In this document: positions 46,376 through 57,189 of the stretch, one piece after another | Layout: every line of letters begins with the position of its first letter | Position numbering within the stretch: position 1 is the stretch's first letter | From: Tsukamurella sp. PLM1 | GTDB taxonomy: Bacteria; Actinomycetota; Actinomycetes; Mycobacteriales; Mycobacteriaceae | Assembly (NCBI RefSeq): GCF_023168325.1 | Contig: NZ_AP025688.1 | Span: 3,162,001 to 3,226,000, forward strand | DNA: 64,000 nt | Reading direction: 5' to 3' | Program-made: the position numbers and the translations under genes | Notes under the pieces: generated by a model | Database searches by the model: none | What the model was told of the DNA's origin: nothing | What the model saw: only the letters and a program-made list of their open reading frames with translations

Positions 46376-46414
46376 CCTGTGGCGGCCGACCCGAACCGGG
46401 TCGGCCGCCACAGG
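46376..46414 (+). terminator. Terminator after rpf
   Basis: Perfect 18-bp stem CCTGTGGCGGCCGACCCG / CGGGTCGGCCGCCACAGG with a three-base loop, followed by TGTTTC. Confidence 0.85.
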
Positions 46415-46454
46415 TGTTTCTGCGCCCGCGGGCGGGTTCTGCCACAATCGCGGG

Positions 46455-47698
46455 GTGCGCGGGCGAATGCGGGTGCTGATCCTTCTCACCGGCCTGTACT
46501 TCGCCCAGGGCCTCCCCTTCGGCTTCTTCACCAACGCCGTCCCCGTGCTGCTGCGCGACGCAGGCCTCTCGCTCACCGCGATCAGCCTGACCTCGCTGCT
46601 GTACCTCCCGTGGGGCCTGAAGTTCCTCTGGGCGCCCGCGGTCGACCGGCTCGGCACCCGCCGCCGGTGGCTGCTCGCGACGCAGCTCGGCTCGGCCGGC
46701 GTCGCCTTCGCTCTCGCCGCCACCGACCTCACCGGTTCTCTGCGGTGGCTGTTCGTCGCCATCGCGGCCATCAACCTGCTCTCCGCCACGCAGGACGTGG
46801 CCACCGACGGTCTCGCGGTACGCCTGCTCGACGCCCGCGCGCGGGCCTCGGCAACGGCATCCAGACGGGCGCGTACCGCGTCGGAATGATCGTCGGCGGC
46901 GGCGGCCTGCTCTGGATCTTCGCGGAGGGCGGCTGGCGCGTCGTCCTGCTCACCCTGGGCGGGCTCATCCTGCTCTGCACGCTCCCCGTCGTGTTCCTCG
47001 TCCGGGACGAGCGGCCCGACGGTGCGCGGCGCACCGTCGAGCCCCGGACGCGCGGCCTGGCGACGGCCTGGTTCGCGCGGCTCCGGCGACCGGGCGTGCT
47101 GACGCTGATCGGGGTGCTGGCGGCGTACAAGTTCGGCAACGCGATGGCGTCGTCGATCGCCGGGCCGTTCCTGCACGACGTCGGGCTCAGCCTGAAGGAG
47201 ATCGCGATCGTGAGCGGGGCGCTGAGCTCCGCGGGCGCACTCGCCGGTTCGGCGGTGGGCGGCTGGGTGGCGTTCCGGCACGGCCGGCGGCGGGCGCTGA
47301 TCTTCGGCGGCGTCAGCCAGACCCTCGCGGTGAGCCTGTACGTCGTCGCCGCGCTCGGGATGGGCGGCGGCGCGACGGTGATCGCCGCGACGGTGCTGGA
47401 GCACGTCTTCGGCGGGGCCGCCCTGGTCGCGATGTTCACGCTGATGATGGATGCCTGCGAACCGGACGACGCCGGCGCCGATTACACGCTGCTCGCCAGC
47501 GCCGTGGTCGCCACCCAGGGGATCGCCGCGTTCGCGGGCGGCGCAAGCGGCGACCTGCTGGGCTACGCGAGCACCTTCGCCATCGGAATGGTGCTGTCCG
47601 GCATCGGCTGCGCCGTCTTCGTGCGGGCGCTCGACCGCGGCGCCGGACCCCGGACGATCACGACGTGGCACCGCTCCGATCCGGTTCCCACACCATGA
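46455..47698 (+). CDS. MFS permease, AmpG-like, frameshifted
   Basis: It starts at GTG 46455 (or ATG 46467). About 12 membrane segments. The N-terminus GLYFAQGLPFGFFTNAVPVL and INLLSATQDVATDGLAVRLL are the AmpG/acetyl-CoA-transporter pattern. One G is missing at CGCGGGCC near 46845; repaired, it continues GLGNGIQTGAYRVGMIVGGG. About 414 residues. AmpG proteins import muropeptides; its place right after an Rpf gene is suggestive, but the substrate is unproven. Confidence 0.85.
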
Positions 47699-48131
47699 GC
47701 TCGTCCGCCGTGCGGAACCCCGCGCGCCGGTACAGCGCAACCGATTCCGCACTCGGTGAGAGCACCAGTCGACGGTAGCCACGATCGCGGGCCAGCTGCT
47801 GCGTCGCCAGGATCAGCGCGCGTCCGTGCCCCTCCCGGCGCGCCGCGGGCAGCACGAACAGGTGCCCGACGTACCCCCACGCCGTCGACTCCTCCCCCGC
47901 GCGGGGCATTCGGACGTACTCGTGCAGCGTCACCATCCCCGCGACGGCCGTGGACGCCCGGTTCCCGGACAGGAGCACCGTGCGGCGGTCCCGGACCCAC
48001 CAGTCGCGGACACGGTCGACGAAGCCGTCGTCGTCCGGGACCGGTTCCCCGCCCGACGTGGCAGTCCATGCCGTGCGGAGTGCTGCGACGATCCCGGCAT
48101 CGCGATCGGGCTCGGCGATCCAGACGTCCAT
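47658..48131 (-). CDS. GNAT-family N-acetyltransferase
   Basis: 157 residues from ATG 48131 (MDVWIAEPDRDAGIVAALRT). The acetyl-CoA loop is ARREGHGRALI at about residue 98, after YVGHLFVLPA; the C-terminal strand has SVALYRRAGFRTADELMVWE. The substrate is unknown. It overlaps the convergent MFS gene by 41 bases. Confidence 0.87.
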   Translation of the reverse strand: MDVWIAEPDRDAGIVAALRTAWTATSGGEPVPDDDGFVDRVRDWWVRDRRTVLLSGNRASTAVAGMVTLHEYVRMPRAGEESTAWGYVGHLFVLPAARREGHGRALILATQQLARDRGYRRLVLSPSAESVALYRRAGFRTADELMVWEPDRSGATS

Positions 48132-48220
48132 GCTCGCCACCCTAACGAGCCGGCAGACGGCTGTGCGGTGGATACGTGCCGCTGGAGCGGGCACTATCCA
48201 CCGCACCTCGAGCGCGCCGA

Positions 48221-49174
48221 TCAGGCGGGGACGGGCTCCTTCGGCTCGTCCGACCCCGACGCGTTGCGGGCAGCGATGTCGGCGAGCGAGTCCGCGGACT
48301 CGAGCACCCGGTCGCGCCGGTACTGCACGAACGAGTACGCGAACGCGGCGATCCAGCCCGCGACGATCAGGATGTACACCACGCGCTGCGCGGCGGGATC
48401 GAGGGCGAGCCCGCTCTTGCCGATCAGCGTCTTGGCGTTGGTCAGCACGATCAGGCCACCGACGGTCGCGCCCAACAGCCGCGGCGGGAAGTGGCGCACG
48501 AGCCACGCCGCGATCGGCGCCGCGATCACGCCGCCCAGCAGGATCGCGCCAGCGGCCGCGAAGTCGACACCCTCGCCTCCGAGGTTCGCGAGGAAGCCGA
48601 GGGAGGCGGCCAGCGCGATGAGGAACTCGCTCGTGTCGATGGTGCCGACCACCTTGCGGGGCTCCATGCGGCCCGACGCCAGCAGCGCCGGAGTACCGAC
48701 GGGGCCCCACCCGCCGCCACCGGTCGCGTCGACGAATCCGCCGAAGAGCCCCAGCGGGGCCAGGAAGCGCGACTTGAGCGGCTTGCCCAGGTTCTTGGTG
48801 TCGATGCCGCGGAAGGTGAAACGCAGCAGCACGTACAGGCCGAGTAGCAGCAGGATCGTCGACATCAGCGGCTTGGCGACCTCGGTCGAGAGGTTGGACA
48901 GCACCGTCGCGCCTGCGAACGCGCCGATCGCGCCGGGCAGGCCGATGCGGCGCACGACCTTCCAGTCGACGTTGCCGAAGCGCCAGTGCGACGCCCCCGA
49001 GACGGCGCTCGTACCGATCTCCGCGAGGTGGATCGTGGCGCTGATGGCGGCGGGCGACAGCGTCGTGAGGGCCACCAGAAAGGTGGTCGCGGTGACGCCG
49101 AACGCCATGCCCAGGCTGCCGTCCACGAGCTGCCCGAGCAGCCCGACGAACGCGACGATGACCAGTGTCGGCAT
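48221..49174 (-). CDS. TSUP (TauE/SafE) family membrane transporter
   Basis: 317 residues from ATG 49174 with about eight membrane segments. Family repeats are GQLVDGSLGMAFGVTATTFL and GGFVDATGGGGWGPVGTPALL, the latter followed by KVVGTIDTSEFLIALAASLG. It ends in a cytoplasmic tail rich in charge. Related proteins export sulfite or sulfoacetate, or import sulfate; the substrate is unknown. Confidence 0.88.
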   Translation of the reverse strand: MPTLVIVAFVGLLGQLVDGSLGMAFGVTATTFLVALTTLSPAAISATIHLAEIGTSAVSGASHWRFGNVDWKVVRRIGLPGAIGAFAGATVLSNLSTEVAKPLMSTILLLLGLYVLLRFTFRGIDTKNLGKPLKSRFLAPLGLFGGFVDATGGGGWGPVGTPALLASGRMEPRKVVGTIDTSEFLIALAASLGFLANLGGEGVDFAAAGAILLGGVIAAPIAAWLVRHFPPRLLGATVGGLIVLTNAKTLIGKSGLALDPAAQRVVYILIVAGWIAAFAYSFVQYRRDRVLESADSLADIAARNASGSDEPKEPVPA

Positions 49175-49296
49175 GTGTGAACTCCTGTGGCTGAAGCGGA
49201 CGAGGGGACTCGTCCGTGCATGACAGGCCACTCTGCCGATCCCCGGCCCGAACCGGAACGTTCCCGCTCACGGTGATCGGAACCTACGCTGACGGC

Positions 49297-50186
49297 ATGG
49301 ACTATCTGCGCGCCGTGGAATTCGGACTGTTCGTCACCCCCAAGGCCGCCGCACTGGACAACGCCTTCGCGCTCGCCGGGCTCGCGGATGGGAAGGCCGA
49401 GTTCCTCGGCGTCCAGGACCATCCGTATCAGCAGGCGTTCGTCGACACGTTCACCCTGCTCGGTTCGCTCCTCGAGCGCACCTCTCAGGTCAGGGTGTTC
49501 CCGGACGTGGCGAACCTGCCGCTCCGGCCGCCCGCGGTCATGGCGCAGGCGGCGGCAACTCTCGACCTGCTGTCCGGCGGGCGGTTCGAGCTCGGGCTCG
49601 GGGCAGGCGCGTTCTGGCCCGCGATCGAGGCGATGGGCGGTCCGGCCCGCTCCCCGGCGAGGCCGCGGGCGCGGTCAAGGACGCCGTCGAGGTGATCCGG
49701 CTGATGTGGTCGGGCGAGAGGTCCGTGCGGTACGAGGGCGAGCACTACCGGCTCGCGGGGGTGCACCCCGGGCCGAGCCCCGCCCATGAGATCGGCATCT
49801 GGCTCGGCGTGGGCGGCCCCAAGCTGCTCCGTTACCTCGGCGGCCACGCGGACGGGTGGGCACCGTCGAACTCCTTCTTCCCGCCCGCCTCGTTGCCCGA
49901 GCGGCACGCCGCGATCGACGACGGTGCCCGCGCGGCCGGGCGCGACCCGGCGTCGATCCGGCGGGTGTACAATATCTTCGGCGCGATCGCGGACGCCCCG
50001 TCGGACGAGCCCTTCCACGGCACCGTCGAGCAGTGGACCGCTGAGCTTGCGGACCTCGTGGGAATCGGCATGGACACCTTCGTCTTCGGCGCCGAGGACG
50101 ACGACTTCGAGCAGTGCCGCCGGTTCGTCGAGGAGGTCGCACCCGCCGTCCGGCAGCGCGTCGCAGAGCTGCGCGCCTCCCGCTGA
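49297..50186 (+). CDS. LLM-class flavin-dependent oxidoreductase, frameshifted
   Basis: ATG 49297 begins MDYLRAVEFGLFVTPKAAAL. The luciferase-like barrel shows LGVQDHPYQQAFVDTFTLLG and ATLDLLSGGRFELGLGAGAF. One C is missing at the CCCC run near 49655; the repaired frame continues GEAAGAVKDAVEVIRLMWSG and ends at TGA 50184-50186. About 296 residues. It uses FMN or F420; F420 is common for this class in mycolata. The substrate is unknown. Confidence 0.88.
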
Positions 50187-50216
50187 CCGGTCCCGCGCCG
50201 CGGTGCGGTCTCGTGC

Positions 50217-50783
50217 TTATTCTGCGGGCAATTCCCGGACGACGCGGCAGGGATTGCCGACGGCGACCACGTGGTCGGGCAGGTCCTCGGTGACCACGCT
50301 GCCGGCGCCGACGACGGTGTTGCGGCCGATCGTGACGCCGGGACACACGATGACGCCGCCGCCGAACCACACGTTGTCGCCGATCGTGATCGGCTCGGCC
50401 GTCTCCCAGCGTTCGCGGCGCGCCCGATGGTCCTCGACGGGGTGCAGCGCGGTGAGCAACTGCACCCGCGGGCCGATCGAGCAGTCGTCGCCGATGGTGA
50501 TGGGCGCGCAGTCCATGAGGATCGCATCGTAGTTGAGGAAGCTGTTGACGCCGATGCTGATGTGCACGCCGTAGTCGCACTGGAACCGAGGCATGACCCA
50601 GGAACCCTCGCCGACGCCGCCCAGGAGCTCCTGGAGGATCTCGGACCGCTCCGCGTCGTCGTCGGCCCGCGTCGCGTTGAACCGATCGAGCAGGCGCCCG
50701 CAGGCCTTCCGCATCGCCTCGAGTTCCGGATCGCTATCGCGGTAGCGCTCCCCCGCGAGCATCCGCTGCAGTTCGGTGGTCAC
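50217..50783 (-). CDS. Sugar O-acetyltransferase (maltose/galactoside acetyltransferase type)
   Basis: 188 residues from GTG 50783. The N-terminal Mac domain (MLAGERYRDSDPELEAMRKA) precedes left-handed hexapeptide repeats (ITIGDDCSIGPRVQLLTALH, ITIGDNVWFGGGVIVCPGVT). The catalytic His is in LLTALHPVEDH. It acetylates a sugar with acetyl-CoA; its physiological target is unclear. Confidence 0.92.
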   Translation of the reverse strand: MTTELQRMLAGERYRDSDPELEAMRKACGRLLDRFNATRADDDAERSEILQELLGGVGEGSWVMPRFQCDYGVHISIGVNSFLNYDAILMDCAPITIGDDCSIGPRVQLLTALHPVEDHRARRERWETAEPITIGDNVWFGGGVIVCPGVTIGRNTVVGAGSVVTEDLPDHVVAVGNPCRVVRELPAE

Positions 50784-50825
50784 CCGACCGACGGTACCGG
50801 CCGCGACCCCGGCCCCGGGAATGCG

Positions 50826-50853
50826 AAAGGCCCCCGGATTTCTCCGGGGGCCT
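50826..50853 (-). terminator. Terminator of tRNA-fMet
   Basis: Stem AAGGCCCCCGGA / TCCGGGGGCCTT with a four-base loop, nine bases after the tRNA 3' end on the minus strand. Confidence 0.8.
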
Positions 50854-50862
50854 TCGACCTAG

Positions 50863-50936
50863 TAGCGGGGACAGGATTTGAACCTGCGACCTCTGGGTTA
50901 TGAGCCCAGCGAGCTACCGAGCTGCTCCACCCCGCG
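50863..50936 (-). tRNA. Initiator tRNA-fMet (anticodon CAT)
   Basis: 74 nt. The 5' C opposite U at the acceptor end is unpaired, and the anticodon stem has three consecutive G-C pairs (TGGG-CTCATAA-CCCA). Both are hallmarks of the initiator tRNA. T-arm GCAGG-TTCAAAT-CCTGT. CCA is not encoded. Confidence 0.95.
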
Positions 50937-51047
50937 TCGGGTGAACACCACGTTACTGGAAGCTGCTCACCGAGTGCAAATCGTTTGAACGTGACGCTCG
51001 TCTCCCGGGGCGGGCGGGCACCGTCGGCCCCGCCCCGGGAGCCGGGA

Positions 51048-53986
51048 TCAGTTGCCGCCCCGCGCCTTCGCCTCGGCCTCCTGCAGCTTGGTCACCGCGT
51101 CACCGAGCTGCTTCATGGCCTGGCCCACGGCCACCTGGTCACCGTTGCGCTGCGCGGACAGGACCGAACCCCACGCATCCGAGACCGCCTTGACCGCGGC
51201 CTGGATCTCGGGGGTGTCGGCGCCCTGCCCCGTCGCGGGCGTAGTCGGGCGATCCGGGCCGGGCTGCGGCGCAGTCTGCCCCTGGGTCGGGCCCGCGAGA
51301 CCGGGCGCGGCCGTGGCGAGCGCCGCGTCGACGTTGCGGAAACCCGCCTGCGACAGCGAGTCCGCCACCGTCGGCTTGTAGCCCGCCCCGGACGTGACCG
51401 GGTTGAGCGTCAACACCTTGATGAGCTTCGGCGGGGTGTCCCGCTCGCTGCTCTTGGCGTACATCGGCCACACGTACACGAGGCCGCCGTTCGCCAGCCC
51501 GATCGCCTGGAGGTTGCCGAACTGCGGGTTGAGCGCCTGGATGTTGGCGTTGTCGGCGCGGTACGGCTCGGACGCCTTGATGAGGTCGGCGGCCTGGCTC
51601 GGCCCGCCGTGCGGCGCGGCATATCGCGCACGACGATCCGGCCGGCGTCCTCGCCCGCCGACGCGACGGAGACCTGCGCCGCCACGTACGGCTGGTTGCG
51701 GGGCTGCAGGATCGTCGACAGCTGGAAGTGCGTCGGCCCACCGTTCGGCGTGGCCCCCACCGAATAGTACGGCACCTGCAGACCGTCCTTGTCCGGGGTG
51801 TCCTTGGGCGCGCCCGCGACCTGCCAGACGTCGCTCTCCTGGCGGAACGTGTTCGGCTCTGTCACGTGGTACTTCTGCAGCAGGAAGCGCTGCACCTCGA
51901 ACAGGTCCTGCGGATAGCGGAAGTGCTGCGCGATCTCCGCGGGCACCTTGTCGCCGCCCTCGACCACGCCGGGGAAGATCTTCTTCCACGCGTTGAGGAC
52001 GGGGTCCTCCTCGTCCACCTGGTAGAGCTTGACGGTGCCGTCGTACGCGTCGACGGTGGCCTTCACCGAGTTCCGGATGTAGCCCACCTTCTCGTCGGGC
52101 TGGCGCCGCTGCGTCTGCTGGCCGGGCACCGCCTGCTGCCGCGAGCCCGTGGCATCGGACAGCGAGGTCTGCTGCGAGTACGGGTACTTCGGGAGCGTGG
52201 TGTATCCGTCGACGATCCACACGATGCGGCCCGACTTCGAGTCGATCACCGGATACGTCTTGGTGTCGACGGTGAGGAACGGGGCCACCTGCTTGACGCG
52301 GTCACGCGGATCGCGCTGGTAGATGATCTTCGACTCGTCGCCGATGTTCGGGTTGAGCAGGATGTTCCGCTCGGTGAACTTGATGGCGTAGGCCAGACGC
52401 GGCAGCCACGAGCCGATGTCGACACCGCCCTCGCCCTCGTACTTGGAGGTCAAGCCCTCGCCGTCGTACTCGCGGGCCTCGCCTTTGCTACCCACGATCG
52501 AATAGAAGCTCGGGTCGGAGCCGATGATCTCGCCGAAGTAGATGCGCGGCTGCTTGACCGTCTGTTGCCCGGCGACGCCGTCGCGGGTGAACACGGGCTG
52601 GCCGCCCGCGGTGTTGACCGCGTCCCGGCTGCCCTCGCTGACCACCTGGTCTACCTGCCCGGCCGGCGCCGTGATCAGCCCGTTGCCGTGGGTGTACTGC
52701 AGATGCCGCGCCGCCCAGTCGGTGGGCGTCTTGTCGGGGTTGAGCTCGACCGGCGCCAATAGCACGTTGGTCGAGCGGCCGCCCACGTCGTACCGGTCCA
52801 CCGACAGCTGGTCCGGCAGCAGGTAGTACTCGCGGAGCTGGTTGAGCATCGAGAACGCCTTGGAGACCACGTTCGGGTCGAGCAGGCGCACGTTCTGCAG
52901 CGACGGCGAGTCCTTCGCCGTCAGCGTCTGCAGCGCCTCATCGGTCACCTTCGAATCGGCCTTCTCGTACTTGGCGTCGGTGAGCCCGTACGCCTCCTTC
53001 GTGGCCGCCAGGTTCCGCGAGATGTACGGCAGCTCCCGTTCGGTGTTCGGGCCGACCGAGAACGTCTGCACCGCGGCCGGCCAGCCGACGCCCACCACGA
53101 GCGACGAGAACAGCATCAGCACCGTCGCGATCGCAGGCACCCGCAGGTCCCGCAGCACGATGCCGAAGAAGAACGCGGCCGCGCAGATGATCGCGATGCC
53201 CGTGAGGATCGCCTTCGCTGGGAGCATCGCGTGGATGTCGGTGTAGTTGGCGCCGGTGAACATCGAGGAGCGGTTCGAGTAGACGAGCGCGTACCGGTCG
53301 AACCAGTACGCCACGGCCTTGGTCACCAGGAACACCCCGGCGATCGCGGCGAGCTGGATGCGGGCGCCGCGCGACAGCGAACCGTCCCGCCCCGCCAGCC
53401 GGATTCCGCCGAACACGTAGTGGGCCACGAGATTCGCCAGGAACATCAGGATCAGGCCCGCGAACACGAACCCCAGCACGAACTCGATGAACGGCAGCGT
53501 GAAGGCGTAGAAGCCGATGTCCTTGCCGAACTCGGCGTCGGTGGTGCCGAACGACTCGCGGTTGAAGAACAGCAGCACCTGCTGCCACGCGGCCTGCCCG
53601 AAGATGCCGCCGATCAGGCCGATGAGCAACGCCGGCACGATCGCGAAGGTCTTGAGCTTGCTGGTGACCACCGCACGGTAGCGCACCACCGGATCGTCCG
53701 TGGGCGACGGCAGGAACGCCGGGCGCACCCGATGCGCGAGCCACATGCCGGCGAAGGTGAACAGCCCGAGGATCACGCCCGTCACGGCGAACAGCCCGAT
53801 CCGCGACAGCAGCACGGTGCGCAGCACGCCGGCGTGGCCGAGCGAGCCGTACCAGAGGAACGCGGTGTACACGTCCACCACCCGCGGTCCGATGAGCAAC
53901 AGCGCCAACAGCACCACTGCCGACGCGATGAGGATCTTGGCCCGTCGGGACAGGGAGGGCATTCCGGCGGCACGAGGAGTCGTCAC
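51048..53986 (-). CDS. UPF0182 family large membrane protein, frameshifted
   Basis: About 980 residues, orthologous by order and content to Rv3193c. Seven or so N-terminal membrane segments (about residues 10-290; RAKILIASAVVLLALLLIGP first) are followed by a large extracytoplasmic region with ELPYISRNLAATKEAYGLTD, RYPQDLFEVQRFLLQKYHVT and a Gln/Pro-rich end. One base is missing near 51620 on the minus strand, joining IVVRDMP to GGPSQAADLIKASEPYR. GTG 53986 is chosen; GTG 53995 and ATG 53962 are alternatives. Function unknown. Confidence 0.9.
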
Positions 53987-54059
53987 GTGCACCACTGTAC
54001 GGATTTGCCGAATTCCGGCGTGTTACCGGTCGCGGCTGCGGGGATGCGATCATGGGCCC

Positions 54060-54653
54060 GTGAGCGACGAGACGGATCAGGTGTTCGGCGAGGCGGCCCT
54101 CGGCCGCGCCGCGCGGGAGGCGATCGAGTTCGTGGAGCCGCAGGGCTGGGGACAGCCGCCGCAGCTGTTCGGCCTCGTGCCCACATCGCTGCTCGCGACC
54201 AGCCAGCCCGAGTGGGCCGACCTCCTCGACGACGGCGCCTCCCTCACGGTGATCGAGCAGGAGCCGCTGCCCGGCGATCCGCGGGGCGGGAGCGCGGAGC
54301 TCGACGGCGTGCTCGCCACCACCACCTGGCCCGACGAGGTGGTCGGGTGCGCGCTCGTGCAGGAGATCATCGTGCTGCCGCCGGCCGCGGAGGCCGATCT
54401 CGACGGCGTCCTCGAGCCTCATCTGGCCGACGTCGACGCCGCCGACCGGGCCGGCCGCGCGGCGGCCGAGCAGCATCCCGAGCGCAAGGTCGCCCGGATG
54501 GTGGCCGCGGTGCTGCGCGACGGTCACCGCATCACCCTGCTCACGCTGCGGCCCGACGACGACGATCCGTTCGCCGACGCCGACCTGCTGCGCGCCGACC
54601 AACTCGCGCCCGGCCTGATCCAGGGCCTGCTCGCCACCTTCGACGAGGACTAG
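54060..54653 (+). CDS. PPA1309-like family protein
   Basis: 197 residues from GTG 54060 (SDETDQVFGEAALGRAAREA). Conserved patches are PQLFGLVPTSLLA, WPDEVVGCALVQEIIVLP and RMVAAVLRDGHRITLLTLRP. It is acidic and soluble, with no catalytic motif I can name. Homologues sit between UPF0182 and the PDZ/Lon-like protease across mycolata. Function unknown. Confidence 0.82.
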   Translation: MSDETDQVFGEAALGRAAREAIEFVEPQGWGQPPQLFGLVPTSLLATSQPEWADLLDDGASLTVIEQEPLPGDPRGGSAELDGVLATTTWPDEVVGCALVQEIIVLPPAAEADLDGVLEPHLADVDAADRAGRAAAEQHPERKVARMVAAVLRDGHRITLLTLRPDDDDPFADADLLRADQLAPGLIQGLLATFDED

Positions 54654-54660
54654 GAGCGCC

Positions 54661-55702
54661 TCAGCACGACGGTGCCGGGCGCCCTTCCCGGACATCGGCG
54701 AGCGCGGCGAGCGCGCCGTCGAGGTCGTCGACCTTGATCAGCTGGAGCCCGTCCGGGGGCGAGGACTTCGCCTCCGTGCAGTTGGCCGCCGGCACGAGGA
54801 AGGCCGTGGCACCGTCGCGTTTGGCACCCTGGAGCTTGTGGGAGATCCCGCCGATCGGGCCCACGGCACCGTCGACGGCGATCTCGCCGGTCCCGGCGAT
54901 GTCCTTGCCGCCCGTCAGATCACCGGGCTCGAGCAGGTCGATGATCCCGAGCGTGAGCATCAATCCCGCCGACGGGCCGCCTACCTGCCGCACGCCGAAC
55001 CCGATGCGGACCTTCGGGTCGGCCGGAACCTGCCCGACGGAGATCCCGAGGACCGGCTTGCCCTCGTTCTCGCCGAGCACGATCGGCACGGTGACGGCAC
55101 CGTCGGCGCGACGGACCGCGACCTGCACCGTGTCGCCGCGCTTGCGGGTCTGGAGGGCCTTGCTCACCTGGTCGAGGTCGGTGACGGGGGTGCCGTCGAC
55201 GGACTCGAGCACGTCGCCCTCGCGCAGCTTCCCCTCCGACGGTCCGCCTTTCATCAGCCCGACCACGCCGGGCGCCGGGGATCTTGAGATGGCGCATCGC
55301 GGCGATCGTGGCGGTGGATTCCGAGCCGGTGAACTGCGCACGGTTGCCCTCTTCGATCTGCTCGCGGGTCTTCCCCGGGGCGTAGTAGGCGTCGCGCGGG
55401 GCGAGCTGCGCGCCGGTGAGCCACTTGCCGAGAGCGCCGTACAGGTTCAGGCCGTCGGTGACCGACACCGTGGTGAACCGCAACTCGCCGGCCGGCTGGT
55501 GCACCGGCAGTCCCTCGATCGTGATGACGCGGCGCTCGTGCTTCGAGCCGTCGGGGTCCTTCTCGTCGTACGTCGTGAGGGTGTCCGCGGTATCCCCCGG
55601 GCCCACCGCCACGTACGGCACCGTCACGAACATCCCGAGCACCGCCAGTACCAGGAGAGGCACCAGGGCCGCGAGCACCGTCGTGATCCTGCGTTCCGTC
55701 AC
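54661..55702 (-). CDS. PDZ-domain Lon-like serine protease, frameshifted
   Basis: GTG 55702; an N-terminal membrane anchor (TTVLAALVPLLVLAVLGMFV). A PDZ domain covers about residues 150-215 (GPSEGKLREGDVLESVDGTP). The C-terminal Lon-type domain has catalytic Ser in GGPSAGLMLTLG and Lys in GGISHKLQGAKRDG. The break near 55274 (two bases lost in GCCCGGCG) joins HLKIPGA to GVVGLMKGG. About 347 residues. It equals Rv3194c by order. It probably degrades membrane or exported proteins. Confidence 0.9.
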
Positions 55703-55785
55703 GCCGACAGAGTAGCGGCCGGGTGTTCGCGCAGAGCGTGACGGACGTGGCGGCGGGCCGGGACTGCGGGCAGTACCGTGGAAGC

Positions 55786-57140
55786 ATGAACGACGTGCCC
55801 TTCGGATTCTCCTCCCCGGCGACCGCGGTGACGACGGTGACGGGCGCGGGGACCAGCCGTTCGGCGCCGGTCAGCCGTTCGACATGTCGCAGCTGGGCGA
55901 CATGCTCAGTCAGCTCGGCCAGATGATCTCGGGCATGGGCTCGGGGATGTCGGCGCCCGGCGCCGCATCGGGCGAGCCGGTGAACTACACGATCGCCGCA
56001 CAGCTCGCGCGCCAGACGCTGGGTAAGCACGCGCCGGTCTCCGACCGGCAGCGCTCGGCGATCGACGAGTCGATGCACCTCGCGCAGCTCTGGCTCGACG
56101 GTGCCACGGCGCTCCCGGCGGGCCCGCAGAAGACGGCCGCGTGGACCCCCGTGGACTGGCAGGAGAAGACGCTGCCCACCTGGAAGCGGCTGGTGAACCC
56201 GGTGGCGGAGAAGATCTCCGGATCGTGGCTCCAGAGCATGCCCGAGGAGGCGCGCGAGATGGCCGCGCCGATGATGGGCATGTTCACGCAGCTCGGATCT
56301 GTGTCGTTCGGCACCCAGTTGGGCCAGGCGCTGGGAACGCTGTCGAAGGAGGTGCTCACGAGCACCGACATCGGCCTGCCGCTGGGCCCGGACGACACCG
56401 CCGCGCTGCTGCCCGAGGCGATCGAGGCCTTCAGCAAGGACCTGGACCAGAAGGACCAGGAGATCCTGGTGTTCCTGGCCGCGCGCGAGGCCGCCCACCA
56501 GCGGCTGTTCTCGCACGTCCCGTGGCTGCGCGCACGGCTACTGGACACGGTCGAGCAGTACGCGCGGGGCATCCAGATCGACATGTCGGGAATCGAGGAG
56601 CTCTCGCGGAACCTGGACCCGACCGCGCTGCAGGACCCCGCCAAGCTGGAGGAGCTGATGGCCGCGCAGGGCGCCGCGCTGCAGCCGAAGGCGACGCCGG
56701 AGCAGACCGCGGCGCTGGGGCGGCTCGAGACGCTGCTCGCCCTGATCGAGGGCTGGGTCGAGACGGTGGTGCACGCCGCGATCAGCGAGCGGCTGCCGAG
56801 CGCCGCCGCGCTGCGCGAGACGATGCGCCGCCGCCGCGCGTCGGGCGGCCCGGCCGAGCAGACCTTCGCCACGCTGGTGGGCCTGGAGCTGCGGCCGCGC
56901 AAGGCGCGCGAGGCGGCCGACCTGTGGGAGCGGCTGCGCACCGCGACGTCGCTGGAGCAGCGCGACGGGGTGTGGGCGCATCCGGACCTCATCCCCGACG
57001 CCTCCGACCTGGACAATCCCGCGGGCTTCATCGACCGGTTCCTGGGCGATACCACCGGCGACGCGTCCGATCTGGACGATCCGATCGCCGCGATCGAGCG
57101 GGAGATGCGGCGCGACGCGGGCGAATCCGACGAGAACTGA
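55786..57140 (+). CDS. DUF2342 family protein (zinc-metalloprotease-annotated), frameshifted
   Basis: It starts at ATG 55786 (MNDVPFGFSSP). One missing base before 55885 joins to QPFDMSQLGDMLSQLGQMIS. The family core covers about residues 75-345 (GGPQKTAAWTPVDWQEKTLP in part, and GTQLGQALGTLSKEVL). The place of the HExxH metal site reads LAAREAAHQRLF, so the first His is absent, as in other actinobacterial members. About 451 residues. It equals Rv3195 by order. Peptidase activity is doubtful. Confidence 0.85.
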
Positions 57141-57189
57141 CCCGGGTTCATTCATCTTCATCTCAGGTTTACCGAGGTATGAAGGATGG

